Positions 1 through 9,216 of a stretch of 64,000 bases of DNA are shown piece by piece. The DNA comes from an uncultured Acetatifactor sp. GTDB lineage: Bacteria > Bacillota > Clostridia > Lachnospirales > Lachnospiraceae. A model generated the notes under the pieces. The model saw only the letters and a program-made list of their open reading frames with translations, did no database searches and was not told the origin of the DNA. Position numbers and translations under genes: made by a program. Location of the stretch: positions 1-64,000 of the forward strand of contig CAJTVB010000009.1 in the NCBI GenBank assembly GCA_910579755.1, given 5' to 3'. Each line of letters opens with the position of its first letter. The first letter of the stretch is position 1.

Positions 1-174
1 GGCATTCGTCATGGGTATGTAGATATTCTGCAAATTTACCCTTATCTCTCCGGCAGGCATAGAGTTCCAGTAAAGTTCGCTGTTCTGTTTGGAAAATGTT
101 TCCGTAAGTTCCCATAGGATTGCTTTCCTGTAGACCCTCTGGGCATATAAGCTGCCGGCCCTGGAACAGACTGT
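1..174 (-). pseudogene. Partial tandem copy of the Rpn-type gene 3' unit (runs off the left edge)
   Basis: This stretch matches 504-677 essentially base for base, so it is the 5' part of a further copy of a 503-bp unit whose remainder lies left of the window. Read on the minus strand it holds a short piece of the parent gene's N-terminal coding region (SLFQGRQLICPEG-like) fused in frame to the start of the C-terminal region (LLELYACRRDKGKF). It has no plausible start of its own. Total copy number cannot be known from this window. Confidence 0.75.
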
Positions 175-677
175 TTACAGTAGCTGATACTGCTGGAATA
201 ATTGATTCCGAAGTTGAATATCCTTTAGGGCTTGAGAAAGAACAGAAAGCTGTCCGGCATCAATTAGAATTTGAATCAATTGAGCCATGCGAGCTTCGCC
301 TTCAGCTTTACCTTCAGCTTTACCCTCTGCTCTGCCTTCCGCTATTCCTTTGGCCATTCCTTCTGCCATGCTGTCTTGAATCAAGTCGTCAATTGCTTTG
401 CACACGTTTACGGTTACCTCCTTTTCTTTTGGTAAATATGTATGTAATAATTCTGAGTGGGTCAAAACTTCCAGAGCATGAAATGTTCCCGGATCCATGC
501 TGCGGCATTCGTCATGGGTATGTAGATATTCTGCAAATTTACCCTTATCTCTCCGGCAGGCATAGAGTTCCAGTAAAGTTCGCTGTTCTGTTTGGAAAAT
601 GTTTCCGTAAGTTCCCATAGGATTGCTTTCCTGTAGACCCTCTGGGCATATAAGCTGCCGGCCCTGGAACAGACTGT
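175..677 (-). pseudogene. Tandem internally deleted copy of the Rpn/PD-(D/E)XK nuclease gene
   Basis: On the minus strand this 503-bp unit encodes a remnant of the neighbouring intact gene. About 25 N-terminal-region codons (QGRQLICPEG ... MGTYGN) are joined in frame to the last ~135 codons (IFQTEQRTLLELY to FQQYQLL), so the nuclease core is missing. It abuts the stop codon of the intact gene exactly: the TAA of the upstream copy is followed within two bases by the next unit. The readable frame from an internal ATG at 618 gives 147 residues. It differs from the parent by a few substitutions and one extra 12-bp AEGK-coding repeat. A truncated protein could still be made by read-through from the parent transcript, but no own ribosome binding site is evident. 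Confidence 0.75.
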
Positions 678-1697
678 TTACAGTAGCTGATACTGCTGGA
701 ATAATTGATTCCGAAGTTGAATATCCTTTAGGGCTTGAGAAAGAACAGAAAGCTGTCCGGCATCAATTAGAATTTGAATCAATTGAGCCATGCGAGCTTC
801 GCCTTCAGCTTTACCCTCAGCTCTGCCTTCCGCTATTCCTTTGGCCATTCCTTCTGCCATGCTGTCTTGAATCAAGTCGTCAATTGCTTTGCACATGTTT
901 ACGGTTACCTCCTTTTCTTTTGGTAAATATGTATGTAATAATTCTGAGTGGGTCAAAACTTCCAGAGCATGAAATGTTCCCGGATCCATGCTGCGGCATT
1001 CGTCATGGGTATGTAGATATTCTGCAAATTTACCCTTATCTCTCCGGCATGCATAGAGTTCCAGTAAAGTTCGCAGTTCTGTTTGGAAAAGGCTGTAGTC
1101 CTCCAGCCCGGACAGATTTATGAAATGAAGAGGATAGTCCGGGATGAGACGACGGAGCTCCTGACCCAGTTCATCGCTTCCGCCAAGGTTCAGCATATCA
1201 TGGAGGGTCCGCGGCCCCTTCCACTGCTGGTCGCCCCAATAGACCACCAGGGTAATAACCGGAGATATCCGGTCCTGCTTCCGAAAGTGGTATAGAAATT
1301 CTCCGGCATCTTTGTAATAGGGATTCTGGCCGTCATCGCTTTCTTTTTGATGCTTTTCATAGGTTCTGCGGTTTTTCAGCCGGACTTCCTTAAGCTGCCT
1401 GCCGTACTGAAGGGCCTCCTGCACCATAACCCGGGCGGGCATGCTGTAATCAATATTTTCCTGGTTCTCCACAATCCAGAGAGCCAGCACCTGATTTCCC
1501 CGGAATTGTTTCATTGCCAGATCGCTGGTGCGCTCTAAATGTGCCTCTTTGTTTCCGTACGTTACAACAGGACTGTTCTCCCGGAGATCCTCTGGGCATA
1601 TGAGCTGTCTGCCCTGGAACAGGCTTCCGTTCCATAAGTCTGCGTATCTCCGGTTGTCCGAGAAATACTCTTTCATTTCCCTGTCTAATTTTCCCAT
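678..1697 (-). CDS. Rpn-family recombination-promoting nuclease / PD-(D/E)XK transposase-like protein
   Basis: The protein has 339 residues. The start is the ATG at 1697 preceded by AAAGGAG; a longer reading to 1784 lacks a site. Visible core motifs fit the PD-(D/E)XK fold: an early acidic residue in the TSDLAMK region, then LALWIVENQEN, an E-x-Q variant of the catalytic E-x-K common in this clade, then a helix with ARVMVQEALQYGRQ. The C-terminal third carries an Ala-Glu-Gly-Lys repeat (AEGMAKGIAEGRAEGKAEGEA), a hallmark of Rpn/YhgA-like proteins, ending in a helical tail. Family members are linked to RecA-independent recombination or phage defence; the role here is inferred. The gene is followed by tandem partial duplications of its own 3' end. 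Confidence in the family is good, in catalytic activity moderate. Confidence 0.7.
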   Translation of the reverse strand: MGKLDREMKEYFSDNRRYADLWNGSLFQGRQLICPEDLRENSPVVTYGNKEAHLERTSDLAMKQFRGNQVLALWIVENQENIDYSMPARVMVQEALQYGRQLKEVRLKNRRTYEKHQKESDDGQNPYYKDAGEFLYHFRKQDRISPVITLVVYWGDQQWKGPRTLHDMLNLGGSDELGQELRRLIPDYPLHFINLSGLEDYSLFQTELRTLLELYACRRDKGKFAEYLHTHDECRSMDPGTFHALEVLTHSELLHTYLPKEKEVTVNMCKAIDDLIQDSMAEGMAKGIAEGRAEGKAEGEARMAQLIQILIDAGQLSVLSQALKDIQLRNQLFQQYQLL

Positions 1698-1784
1698 TTT
1701 TCTCCTTTCAGGGGAATACCCTGGCAGACAGGAAGAAAAACTTAACTTTTCGCCTGCCAGCCTGTATTCATTTGAGTGATGCAT

Positions 1785-2247
1785 CTGTGTTTTTTGGCGA
1801 AAAGCCGGAATTCAGATTTTTCATAAAGACACGATTTCTGCCGTGTGAAGCAAAAATCCATTGATAAAAATGATTTTGGTGAAATTAATATAGCATAAGA
1901 TCATATTGATTGCAAGTTTTTTTATGAAATTATTCGTTACAGATACGAAGGGGGAGTCACTGTTCACGGGGCGGTTCCGTGAGACGTTTTCGTGCGCTGT
2001 TTGTACAAAAAACCGAGGGGCTGCAGTTTGGCAAAGAGTGCGCCATGCCGCAAGGATTTTTGCAAAGAGCAAGAAATATCAATGAAAGAGCAATTCTTTG
2101 TAATGCAATTCCGAATAATAGGAGTTATACTTTTTGACAATTAAAGGGAGAGAAAAGCAGACAGACCGGGGCGCAATATAGATAACAGGTCAGGACGAAA
2201 CAGCCGGGCAGAAAAAGTCAGGCAGAAAAAGCAAAGGAGCAGGCGGT
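1785..2247. other. Intergenic region with a dispersed-repeat-like segment
   Basis: No convincing gene was found. An open frame at 1821-2072 (minus) has no ribosome binding site and translates into a low-value sequence. Around 1959-2006 the DNA holds a perfect hairpin TCACGG/CCGTGA followed by GACGTTTTCGTGCGCTG. This segment resembles 57377-57425, and more weakly the minus strand near 19093-19165, so it may be a dispersed intergenic repeat. The stretch 2100-2247 is purine rich and leads into the DUF5107 gene. No clear promoter was found for that gene. Confidence 0.4.
1887..1915 (-). promoter_or_regulatory. Sigma-A-type promoter for the Rpn-type gene
   Basis: On the minus strand TTGCAA (1910-1915) and TATATT (1887-1892) are separated by 17 bp. 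This places a transcript start near 1880, about 180 nt upstream of the ATG at 1697. Confidence 0.55.
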
Positions 2248-5200
2248 ATGAACGGAAAAGACTTTGGAGTAAGGGCATGGGTGGAACAAACGGTAATTCC
2301 CACCTATGAAATCGGAGAAGCGGAAAAAAACCCTGTTTTTCTGGAGAAACGTGTTTATCAGGGAAGCTGCGGCAAGGTATATCCCTATGCGGCCATTGAG
2401 AAAATAAGTGATGTGAAAACGGATAAGGAATATACGGCTGTGTGGCTGGAAAATGAATATTTGAAGGTAATGATTCTACCGGCTCTCGGAGGCAGGATCC
2501 AGCGGGCGTTTGACAAAACCAATAACTATGATTTTGTGTATTATAATCATGTGATTAAACCTGCGCTGGTAGGGCTCACAGGGCCTTGGATTTCCGGTGG
2601 GATTGAATTTAACTGGCCTCAGCATCACAGGCCCACCACCTTCCTGCCGGTGGACTATGAGCTGGTGGAAAATGAAGACGGAAGCCGGTCCGTATTGTGT
2701 CATGACGTGGATCAGATGTATGGTACAAAAGGAATTGCCAGGATAACCCTGTACCCGGGGAAGGCATATATTGAAATTACGGGGCAGTTGTACAACCGGA
2801 CCTCTCTGCCGCAAACATTTTTGTGGTGGGCAAATCCTGCGGTTCCGGTAAACGACGATACCCAGTCTATATTTCCGCCGGATGTTCATGCGGTGATGGA
2901 TCATGGAAAGAGGGACGTATCCAGGTTTCCCATAGCTACGGGGATATATTATAAAAAAGATTACAGCGAAGGAGTGGATATTTCGCGGTATAAAAACATT
3001 CCTGTGCCCACTTCTTATATGGCAGAAAATTCGGAATATGATTTTGTGGGCGGTTATGACTACGGAAAAGGAGCCGGAATTCTTCACGTGGCTGATCATC
3101 ATATTTCACCGGGTAAAAAGCAGTGGACCTGGGGATGCGGAGACTTTGGCAGGGCATGGGACCGCAATCTGACCGATGAGGATGGTCCGTACGTGGAATT
3201 GATGACAGGTGTATATACGGATAACCAGCCCGATTTTACCTGGCTGAAGCCCTTTGAGGAAAAGACTTTTACGCAGTATTTCATGCCTTATAAGGCAGTT
3301 GGGCAGGTGAAAAATGCTGCAAAAGAGGCGGCGGTCCGACTGTCTTTGGAGGGGCGGACAGCAGAGGTGGCAGTATATGCTTCCGGGGTATATGAGAATG
3401 CCTGCATTTTATTGACGGAAGGGGAAAGAACTCTTTTGGAAGAAAGGGTACGGCTTTCCCCCACCAATATTTATGAAGCGCAGGTTTCCACAGACGGCGG
3501 AAAAGAGGAAGAGTTTTATCTGGCTGTGTTTGCGGAGGACGGAAGCTGTCTTGTGGAATACAGGCCGGAGGCAGAGAAGCTGTCTAAAATGCCGGAGCCT
3601 GCCCGGGCGGCTGCGGACCCGGAGGAGATACGTACCTGTGAGGAGCTTTATCTCACCGGTCAGCATATTGAGCAATACCGGCATGCCACTTATTTGCCGG
3701 ATCCTTATTACCTGGAGGGGCTGAAGCGGGATCCGGGGGATATCCGGCTCAATAATGCTTATGGTGCACTGCTGATGAGGAGAGGGAGATTTGCGGAGGC
3801 GGAGGATTATTTTCGCAGGGCGCTGGAGAGGCTCACAGAGCGGAATCCCAATCCCTATAACAGTGAGAGCTATTATTTGCTGGGTCTGACGCTCTGGTAT
3901 CAGAGCCGGGAGCTGCCACGAAAAGCTTCTTCGTCTCAGGATGCTTCCCGGGACCGGCGGAATGACTCTAAAGGGCTTTTGCAGCAGGCCTATGACGCCT
4001 TTTATAAGGCCACATGGAGCAATGAACAACAGGAGTCAGCCTTTTATTACCTGGCGGCCATTGATGCCGAGAATCATAAATTCGGGCAGGCCTTTGCACA
4101 TGTGGAGCGGGCGTTGATAAAAAATGCTCACAATATAAAAGCCAGAGGACTGAAGGCCTGGCTCTTAAGAAAGCTGGAAAGACTACAGGAGGCGGAAAGC
4201 TGGGTGGAGGAAAATCTGGCGCTGGATCCCTTTGACTTTGTGTCCGGCTATGAAAAGGTGATTCTGGCAGGCGGCAGAGGGCAGGAGCGCGGAAAGCTTA
4301 AGGAAAAAATGCGGAATTTTCATGAAAATTATTTGATGGCCGCCAGGGATTATGCGGAGTTCGGCGCATATGAGGAAGCGATGGGGATGCTTCGGGAATG
4401 CACCTGTGAGCAGCCCATGCTTCGGTATTATGAGGCCTATTATACCGCCGGATCCGGCGGCGCTGACGTCCGTGTGAAAGAACTTCTGGCAGAGGCAGAG
4501 GACTGCTGTCCGGATTATTGTTTCCCTAATAAACTGGAGGATATTGGGGTGTTAAGCTTTGCCATAGACCAGGGATACATCCGGCGGGCGGCCTGTTATC
4601 TGGGGAATCTTTTTTATGATAAGCTTCAGTGGAAGGAGGCGGTAGAACTGTGGGAGGCATCAGCCAGTGCGGATCCGGACTTTGCCATGGTACACAGAAA
4701 TCTGGCGCTGGCCTATTACAACAAGCAGCATGACGGGGAAAAGGCCAGGGGAGCCATGGAAAAAGCTTTTACCTTGAATCCGAAGGATGCAAGGATCTTT
4801 CTGGAGCTGGATCAGCTGTACAGGAAGCTGGGCTGGTCCTTTGAGCGAAGGATGAAAAATTATGAAGCCCATGGGGAGCTGATTAGGGCCAGGGATGATC
4901 TATATGTGGAATATGTCACTCTGCTGAATATGACCGGAAGCCATGAAAAGGCCTATGAGTGCATCATGGGACGGCGGTTCCATCCATGGGAAGGCGGCGA
5001 AGGGAAAATAACGGGGCAATATACTCTGGCGCTTCTTCAGATGGCAAAGCAGGCGCTTTGTGAGAGGCAGTATACCCATGCAGAGGAGATGCTGAGAAGG
5101 GCGCTGGTCTATCCGGAAAACCTGGGAGAGGGGAAGCTTGAGGGCACCAGGGACAATCACATTTACTATCATCTGGGGCTGGCTTTGGAAGGCCAGGGAC

Positions 5201-5616
5201 GAACGAAGGAGGCCCAGGAGTGCTTTGAGAGGGCGGTGGCTGGTACCGACGAGCCGGCGGGAGCTATGTACTATAATGACCAGCCCGCAGATATGATTCT
5301 GTATCAGGGGCTGGCAAATTTGAAGCTTAAGAGGCCGGCAGCGGCCAACTCCCGGTTTTATCGTCTGATCGATTATGGAGAGCGGCATCTGGAGGATCGG
5401 ACCAGGATTGAGTACTTTGCCGTTTCCCTGCCGGACTTTTTGATCTTTGAGGAGGATTATGCTGCCAAAAACCGGGCCCATTGCTATTATTTGATGGCTC
5501 TGGGACATCTGGGCCTGGGCCATAGGGAGAAGGCGGCAGGACATCTTGAGAAGGCCATGGAGGCGGACCCCTCCCATTTGATGTGTCGAATCTATGGATG
5601 GGAGCTGGGCATCTGA
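2248..5616 (+). CDS. DUF5107 domain protein with C-terminal TPR array
   Basis: The protein has 1122 residues and starts at an ATG after GGAGCAGGCGGT. The N-terminal ~330 residues look like DUF5107, a galactose-mutarotase-like beta fold (LPALGGRIQRAFDK, WISGGIEFNWPQHHRP, QTFLWWANPAVPV). From about residue 480 to the end it is helical with repeated TPR-like units (RGRFAEAEDYFRRALE, AFYYLAAIDAEN, HLGLALEGQGRTKEAQECFERA, LGHREKAAGHLEKAMEADP). There is no signal peptide, so it is cytosolic. DUF5107 proteins commonly sit in glycan-use loci in gut Firmicutes and Bacteroidota; the exact activity is unknown. It lies 14 bp upstream of a GH2 glycosidase in the same orientation and so probably shares its transcript. 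A role in handling the sugar released by that enzyme is inference. Confidence 0.85.
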   Translation: MNGKDFGVRAWVEQTVIPTYEIGEAEKNPVFLEKRVYQGSCGKVYPYAAIEKISDVKTDKEYTAVWLENEYLKVMILPALGGRIQRAFDKTNNYDFVYYNHVIKPALVGLTGPWISGGIEFNWPQHHRPTTFLPVDYELVENEDGSRSVLCHDVDQMYGTKGIARITLYPGKAYIEITGQLYNRTSLPQTFLWWANPAVPVNDDTQSIFPPDVHAVMDHGKRDVSRFPIATGIYYKKDYSEGVDISRYKNIPVPTSYMAENSEYDFVGGYDYGKGAGILHVADHHISPGKKQWTWGCGDFGRAWDRNLTDEDGPYVELMTGVYTDNQPDFTWLKPFEEKTFTQYFMPYKAVGQVKNAAKEAAVRLSLEGRTAEVAVYASGVYENACILLTEGERTLLEERVRLSPTNIYEAQVSTDGGKEEEFYLAVFAEDGSCLVEYRPEAEKLSKMPEPARAAADPEEIRTCEELYLTGQHIEQYRHATYLPDPYYLEGLKRDPGDIRLNNAYGALLMRRGRFAEAEDYFRRALERLTERNPNPYNSESYYLLGLTLWYQSRELPRKASSSQDASRDRRNDSKGLLQQAYDAFYKATWSNEQQESAFYYLAAIDAENHKFGQAFAHVERALIKNAHNIKARGLKAWLLRKLERLQEAESWVEENLALDPFDFVSGYEKVILAGGRGQERGKLKEKMRNFHENYLMAARDYAEFGAYEEAMGMLRECTCEQPMLRYYEAYYTAGSGGADVRVKELLAEAEDCCPDYCFPNKLEDIGVLSFAIDQGYIRRAACYLGNLFYDKLQWKEAVELWEASASADPDFAMVHRNLALAYYNKQHDGEKARGAMEKAFTLNPKDARIFLELDQLYRKLGWSFERRMKNYEAHGELIRARDDLYVEYVTLLNMTGSHEKAYECIMGRRFHPWEGGEGKITGQYTLALLQMAKQALCERQYTHAEEMLRRALVYPENLGEGKLEGTRDNHIYYHLGLALEGQGRTKEAQECFERAVAGTDEPAGAMYYNDQPADMILYQGLANLKLKRPAAANSRFYRLIDYGERHLEDRTRIEYFAVSLPDFLIFEEDYAAKNRAHCYYLMALGHLGLGHREKAAGHLEKAMEADPSHLMCRIYGWELGI

Positions 5617-5630
5617 AGGAGGATTTGAAA

Positions 5631-8447
5631 ATGCTTTTTTCATTAGAAGGAATCTGGAAGGCGGATATTGGAGACGGAAGGGTGTACTCGGTCCGCCTGC
5701 CCGGAACATTGGATGAAAATCAGGCAGGCGGCAGGGACCGGGCCTCCGGACAGGTACATCCGGACGGTCAGCCGGGAAATGGGTTAGGAGCGTTGGGGGA
5801 GGAAGAACCCATACTCACCCGGTTCACCAGAAAATACACATATGAGGGAAGAGCGGCGTTTACAAAGCGTATTTCTTGGGCGGCGCCCAGAGGAAAGAGA
5901 ATTTTTCTGGAGGTGGAGAGAGCCCGGTGCCTGGAGCTTTTAATAGACGGGAAAAGTGTGCCGCATTTCTGGCCGCCTTCCATCAGCACTCCTCATGTGT
6001 TTGAGGTGACAGAGATTTGGAAGGGGGAGCATGAGATCACGCTGTTGTCAGACAACAGCTATCCGGGGCTGCCCCGGGAGAACATTGTTTACTCCTCTGC
6101 GGCCACGGATGAGACCCAGACCAACTGGAACGGAATATTGGGGTATTTTCGCCTGAGAACGGAGGATGTGGTATTTTGGGACAGAATCCGGGTCTATCCT
6201 CAAAAAAACAGGCTGACAGTAAAGGCCTGTTTATGCGCAGGGCGGCCCTGGAAGGGCAGGGTCACGGTTCGGTCTGAGGCTTTGGAGGAACCGGGAAAGA
6301 CAGAGATTGCTGTGGAGCAGGGGATTCTGGAGGTGGTTCTTGAGGACCTGCCGTTGGCGCAGGGTGTATGCCGCTGGGACGAATATGAGGGCAATTTATA
6401 TGAACTGGCCGCAGATTTGGAAGAAGAACAAGCAGTCAAAACGGAGCTGGAGGAAGAATCGGCGGTCAATTCAGGGCAGAAGGAAGAATCGGCGGAGCAG
6501 GAAGAGCGTTATGCCGCTTTCAAAAGGGTGTCCTTCGGGATCCGGGATTTCGGATCTGACGAAGATGGCAGACTGACCTTAAACGGCAGACGGATTTTTC
6601 TCCGAAGCGAGGCCAACTGCGCCGTATTTCCGGAAACCGGCTACTGCCCTATGAAGGTAGAAGAATGGATGGAAATTCTGGATATGTACCGTTCCTATGG
6701 AGTTAATTGTGTACGGTTTCATTCTCATTGTCCGCCGGAAGCCGCTTTTGCGGCGGCGGACAGGAAGGGGATCCTTCTTCAGCCGGAGCTGTCCCACTGG
6801 AATCCAAGAGACGCATTTGAATCCCGGGAAAGCGACTCCTGCTACAGGGCAGAGCTGGAAGGCATTTTGACGGTGTACGCGAACCATCCTTCCTTTGTGA
6901 TGCTGTCCTTCGGCAATGAGCTGCAGGCATCGGAGGCAGGGCATGGGCGGATGCGGGCGCTGCTGGCCAGGGCTCGAAGCATGGATGCCACCAGACTGTA
7001 TGCGGACGGCTCCAACAACCATTACGGCGGGAAGGGGTGTGAGGCGGACAGCGATTTCTATACTGCTTCCAACTTTTATGAGTATCCTCTGCGGGGAACC
7101 TTCGCCAATATGGAAGGCTATATCAATCACAGCTATCCGGGGACTATGACGAGCTACGACGATACTATGGAGCGTTTGCGCAGGGAGTACCAAAAGCCGG
7201 TATTCGGTTTTGAGGTGGGACAGTTTCAGGTGCTGCCGGACTTCGGAGAGCTGGAGGATTTTCAGGGCATATCCGATCCGGCAAATCTGCGGAGAATCCG
7301 GGACCAGGTAGAGGAAAGCGGACTGGGGAACGTGTGGAAGGAGTATGTGGAGGCTTCGGGAGAGCTGGCGCGGATCTGTTATCGGGAGGAAATCGAGGCA
7401 GTGCTCAGAACCGGCCAAATGTCGGGAATTTCACTGTTGGGCCTGCAGGATTTTCCTGGTCAGGGAACGGCATTGGTAGGCATGATGAATTCTCATCTGC
7501 GGCCCAAGCCCTATGGCTTTGCGCAGCCGGAAGCCTTTCGGGAATTTTTTGCGCCCCGGAGGCCGCTGATTCTGCTGGAAAAATATACTTATGAAAACAC
7601 GGAGAAGCTGGAGGTCCGGGTGCGGATGGTTAATTATGGCAAGAAAGAGATTCGGGGCAGGATGCGTTGCCGCCTGGAACTTTCGGATCCGGGGCATGCA
7701 GGGGCTGACGGAGAGAAAAGCTTTAAAGCATGCGGTTCAGAGGAAAGAGAGCTGGCGGCAGTTTCCTGTCCGGCGGGAACTGTGACAGACGCAGGGCGCC
7801 TGGAATTTTCTCTGGAGAGTTTCCGGCGGCCTGCACAGCTGAAGCTGACGGCGTCTCTGGGAGAGTTTGCGACAGCCTGTTTCTTATGGGTATATCCTCC
7901 CTGCAGGCCCGTATGCCCGGAACAGGTGTATGAGACGGAACATTTTGATGAAGGAGCCAAAGCTGTTTTGCGAAAAGGAGGGATCGTTTATCTGACACCG
8001 CCCGCCACAAAGGAGGCGCTTCCCTTTTCTATTCAGGCGCAGTTCAGTACGGATTTCTGGTCCGTGGGAACCTTTGCCGGACAGGAGGGCGGGATGGGGC
8101 AGCTGATTGCCAGGAAGCATCCTGTTTTTCGAGATTTTCCTACAGAAGCTCACACAAACTGGCAGTGGTGGCCTATGGCATCGAGCCGCGCTCTGATCCT
8201 GCCAAAACGGTATGAGGCGATTATTACGGAGATGGACAGTTATGCTTATCTTCGTCCTATGGCGCAGCTGCTGGAAGGCCGCTGTGGCGGGGGAAGGCTT
8301 CTGCTTTCCTCCATGGGTCTGCAGAATCTGCAGATGTACCCGGAGGCCAGGGCACTTTTATCTTCCATATATGGATACCTGGGATCACAGGAATTTGCGC
8401 CCGGTCAGGAAATTGAGGAAGAGGTATTGGAAAGGCTGGTGCCATAA
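5631..8447 (+). CDS. Glycoside hydrolase family 2 enzyme (beta-galactosidase/beta-glucuronidase-like)
   Basis: The protein has 938 residues. The ATG at 5631 follows GAAGGAGG; an in-frame upstream ATG at 5583 lies inside the previous gene. The order is a jelly-roll sugar-binding domain (about 1-190, with RIFLEVERARCLELLIDGK), an immunoglobulin-like sandwich, a TIM barrel from about 300 (LNGRRIFLRSEANC, YRSYGVNCVRFHSH), and C-terminal beta domains. The general acid/base is probably E430 in FGNEL and the nucleophile E528 in FGFEVGQF. There is no signal peptide, so it acts on imported or intracellular sugar. The substrate cannot be fixed from sequence; the divergent jelly roll argues against a standard LacZ. 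A Glu-rich stretch (EEEQAVKTELEEESAVNS) forms an unusual acidic linker at about residues 262-290. Confidence 0.85.
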   Translation: MLFSLEGIWKADIGDGRVYSVRLPGTLDENQAGGRDRASGQVHPDGQPGNGLGALGEEEPILTRFTRKYTYEGRAAFTKRISWAAPRGKRIFLEVERARCLELLIDGKSVPHFWPPSISTPHVFEVTEIWKGEHEITLLSDNSYPGLPRENIVYSSAATDETQTNWNGILGYFRLRTEDVVFWDRIRVYPQKNRLTVKACLCAGRPWKGRVTVRSEALEEPGKTEIAVEQGILEVVLEDLPLAQGVCRWDEYEGNLYELAADLEEEQAVKTELEEESAVNSGQKEESAEQEERYAAFKRVSFGIRDFGSDEDGRLTLNGRRIFLRSEANCAVFPETGYCPMKVEEWMEILDMYRSYGVNCVRFHSHCPPEAAFAAADRKGILLQPELSHWNPRDAFESRESDSCYRAELEGILTVYANHPSFVMLSFGNELQASEAGHGRMRALLARARSMDATRLYADGSNNHYGGKGCEADSDFYTASNFYEYPLRGTFANMEGYINHSYPGTMTSYDDTMERLRREYQKPVFGFEVGQFQVLPDFGELEDFQGISDPANLRRIRDQVEESGLGNVWKEYVEASGELARICYREEIEAVLRTGQMSGISLLGLQDFPGQGTALVGMMNSHLRPKPYGFAQPEAFREFFAPRRPLILLEKYTYENTEKLEVRVRMVNYGKKEIRGRMRCRLELSDPGHAGADGEKSFKACGSEERELAAVSCPAGTVTDAGRLEFSLESFRRPAQLKLTASLGEFATACFLWVYPPCRPVCPEQVYETEHFDEGAKAVLRKGGIVYLTPPATKEALPFSIQAQFSTDFWSVGTFAGQEGGMGQLIARKHPVFRDFPTEAHTNWQWWPMASSRALILPKRYEAIITEMDSYAYLRPMAQLLEGRCGGGRLLLSSMGLQNLQMYPEARALLSSIYGYLGSQEFAPGQEIEEEVLERLVP

Positions 8448-8634
8448 GGGCTGTTAAAGAATTAATCATATGCAAAATTAATTCTTAACAATTCTTAAGC
8501 GAAGAAAAGGAAAGCGTAAGGTAAGTAATGAAAGAGCAAAGAAAGGGCAGGGAAAAAGGGGAAAGAGTAAGGAATGAGCAATAAGATGGCAATGAAAGAG
8601 TTAAGAAGGGACAGATACAGGGTATAAAAGAGGT
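8448..8634 (+). other. 3' intergenic region: A/T hairpin and purine-rich tract
   Basis: At 8453-8490 there is a long A/T-rich hairpin (GTTAA-A-GAATTAA paired with TTAATTC-TTAAC) just after the GH2 stop. It may end that transcript although no T-run follows. From 8500 to 8630 the plus strand is almost purely A and G (repeated GAAAGAG/GGGAAAGAG motifs), a strand-asymmetric tract with no start codon and site that would suggest a gene. Confidence 0.4.
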
Positions 8635-8663
8635 GCGAGAGGTTCGAAAATTGAACCTCTCGC
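8635..8663 (-). terminator. Perfect 11-bp hairpin downstream of the XRE gene
   Basis: GCGAGAGGTTC and GAACCTCTCGC form an 11-bp perfect stem with a 7-nt loop, 10 bp past the XRE stop codon. On the minus strand it is followed by ACCTCTTTTA, a weak T-run. It lies between convergent genes and could serve both. Confidence 0.6.
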
Positions 8664-8673
8664 ATGCAGAAGA

Positions 8674-9036
8674 TCAGAAGCTTTCCCCGGGAATCCGCAG
8701 CTTTTCCAGAAGTGTGAGACCGTAGGCCAGGAATGCCTTGTCCTTTTCCGTCAGGTGTTCCAGAAGGTGGAGAAGCCGTCCCACAGTGTAGCGCCCGCTG
8801 ATCACATGAGAGGAAACATCCGTGAAACGGGGACTGTGGGTACGCCCCAGCAGATAATCTGTGGACACTCCATAGAAATCGGCAATTCTGGACAAAGTGT
8901 CCAGATCCGGGCAATGGGTGCCGGATTCATAGTTGGACACAGTGCCTACGGTACAGTGGAGATAGAGTGCAAGTTCCTTCTGACCGATTCCTTTTTTGTC
9001 CCGGAGCTGTTTTAAAGCGATTGACAGGTTTTTCAT
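8674..9036 (-). CDS. XRE-family helix-turn-helix transcriptional regulator
   Basis: The protein has 120 residues. Residues about 6-60 form a Cro/C1-type helix-turn-helix (LKQLRDKKGIGQKELALYL, GTVSNYESGTHCPDL, LSRIADFYGVSTDYLLGRT), followed by a helical C-terminal half that may dimerise. The ATG at 9036 follows AAGGAGG on the minus strand. It is a single-gene unit between a terminator on each side. Its target is unknown. It could be a host regulator or a stray phage or element repressor; nothing next to it identifies a partner. Confidence 0.85.
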   Translation of the reverse strand: MKNLSIALKQLRDKKGIGQKELALYLHCTVGTVSNYESGTHCPDLDTLSRIADFYGVSTDYLLGRTHSPRFTDVSSHVISGRYTVGRLLHLLEHLTEKDKAFLAYGLTLLEKLRIPGESF

Positions 9037-9111
9037 AATGGTTTCCTCCTTAGTATTGATGATTACTTTTTAATCATACAATATCGTGAAGAAGGATAAA
9101 AGGTGCAAATG

Positions 9112-9140
9112 AAAAAGCACCGAAAATTTCGGTGCTTTTT
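9112..9140 (-). terminator. Bidirectional Rho-independent terminator downstream of tRNA-Ala
   Basis: AAAAAGCACCGAAA and TTTCGGTGCTTTTT are a near-perfect inverted repeat with A-runs and T-runs on the two sides, directly 3' of the tRNA on the minus strand. It separates tRNA transcription from the XRE gene. Confidence 0.85.
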
Positions 9141-9143
9141 AAG

Positions 9144-9216
9144 TGGAGCATACGGGACTTGAACCCGTGGCCTCCACACTGCCAGTGTGGCGCGCTCCCA
9201 GCTGCGCTAATGCCCC
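9144..9216 (-). tRNA. tRNA-Ala (anticodon GGC)
   Basis: The 73-nt minus-strand sequence folds as a cloverleaf. The acceptor stem is GGGGCAT/ATGCTCC, the D arm GCGCAGCTGGGAGCGC, and the anticodon stem CCACA/TGTGG with loop CTGGCAG giving anticodon GGC. The T arm contains GGTTCAAGTCC and the discriminator base is A. The 3' CCA is not encoded (CTT follows). Confidence 0.95.

Noticed and set aside
1821..2072. 83-codon minus-strand open frame
   Set aside because: No ribosome binding site or family pattern; it overlaps a hairpin-bearing repeat-like segment that explains the sequence better.
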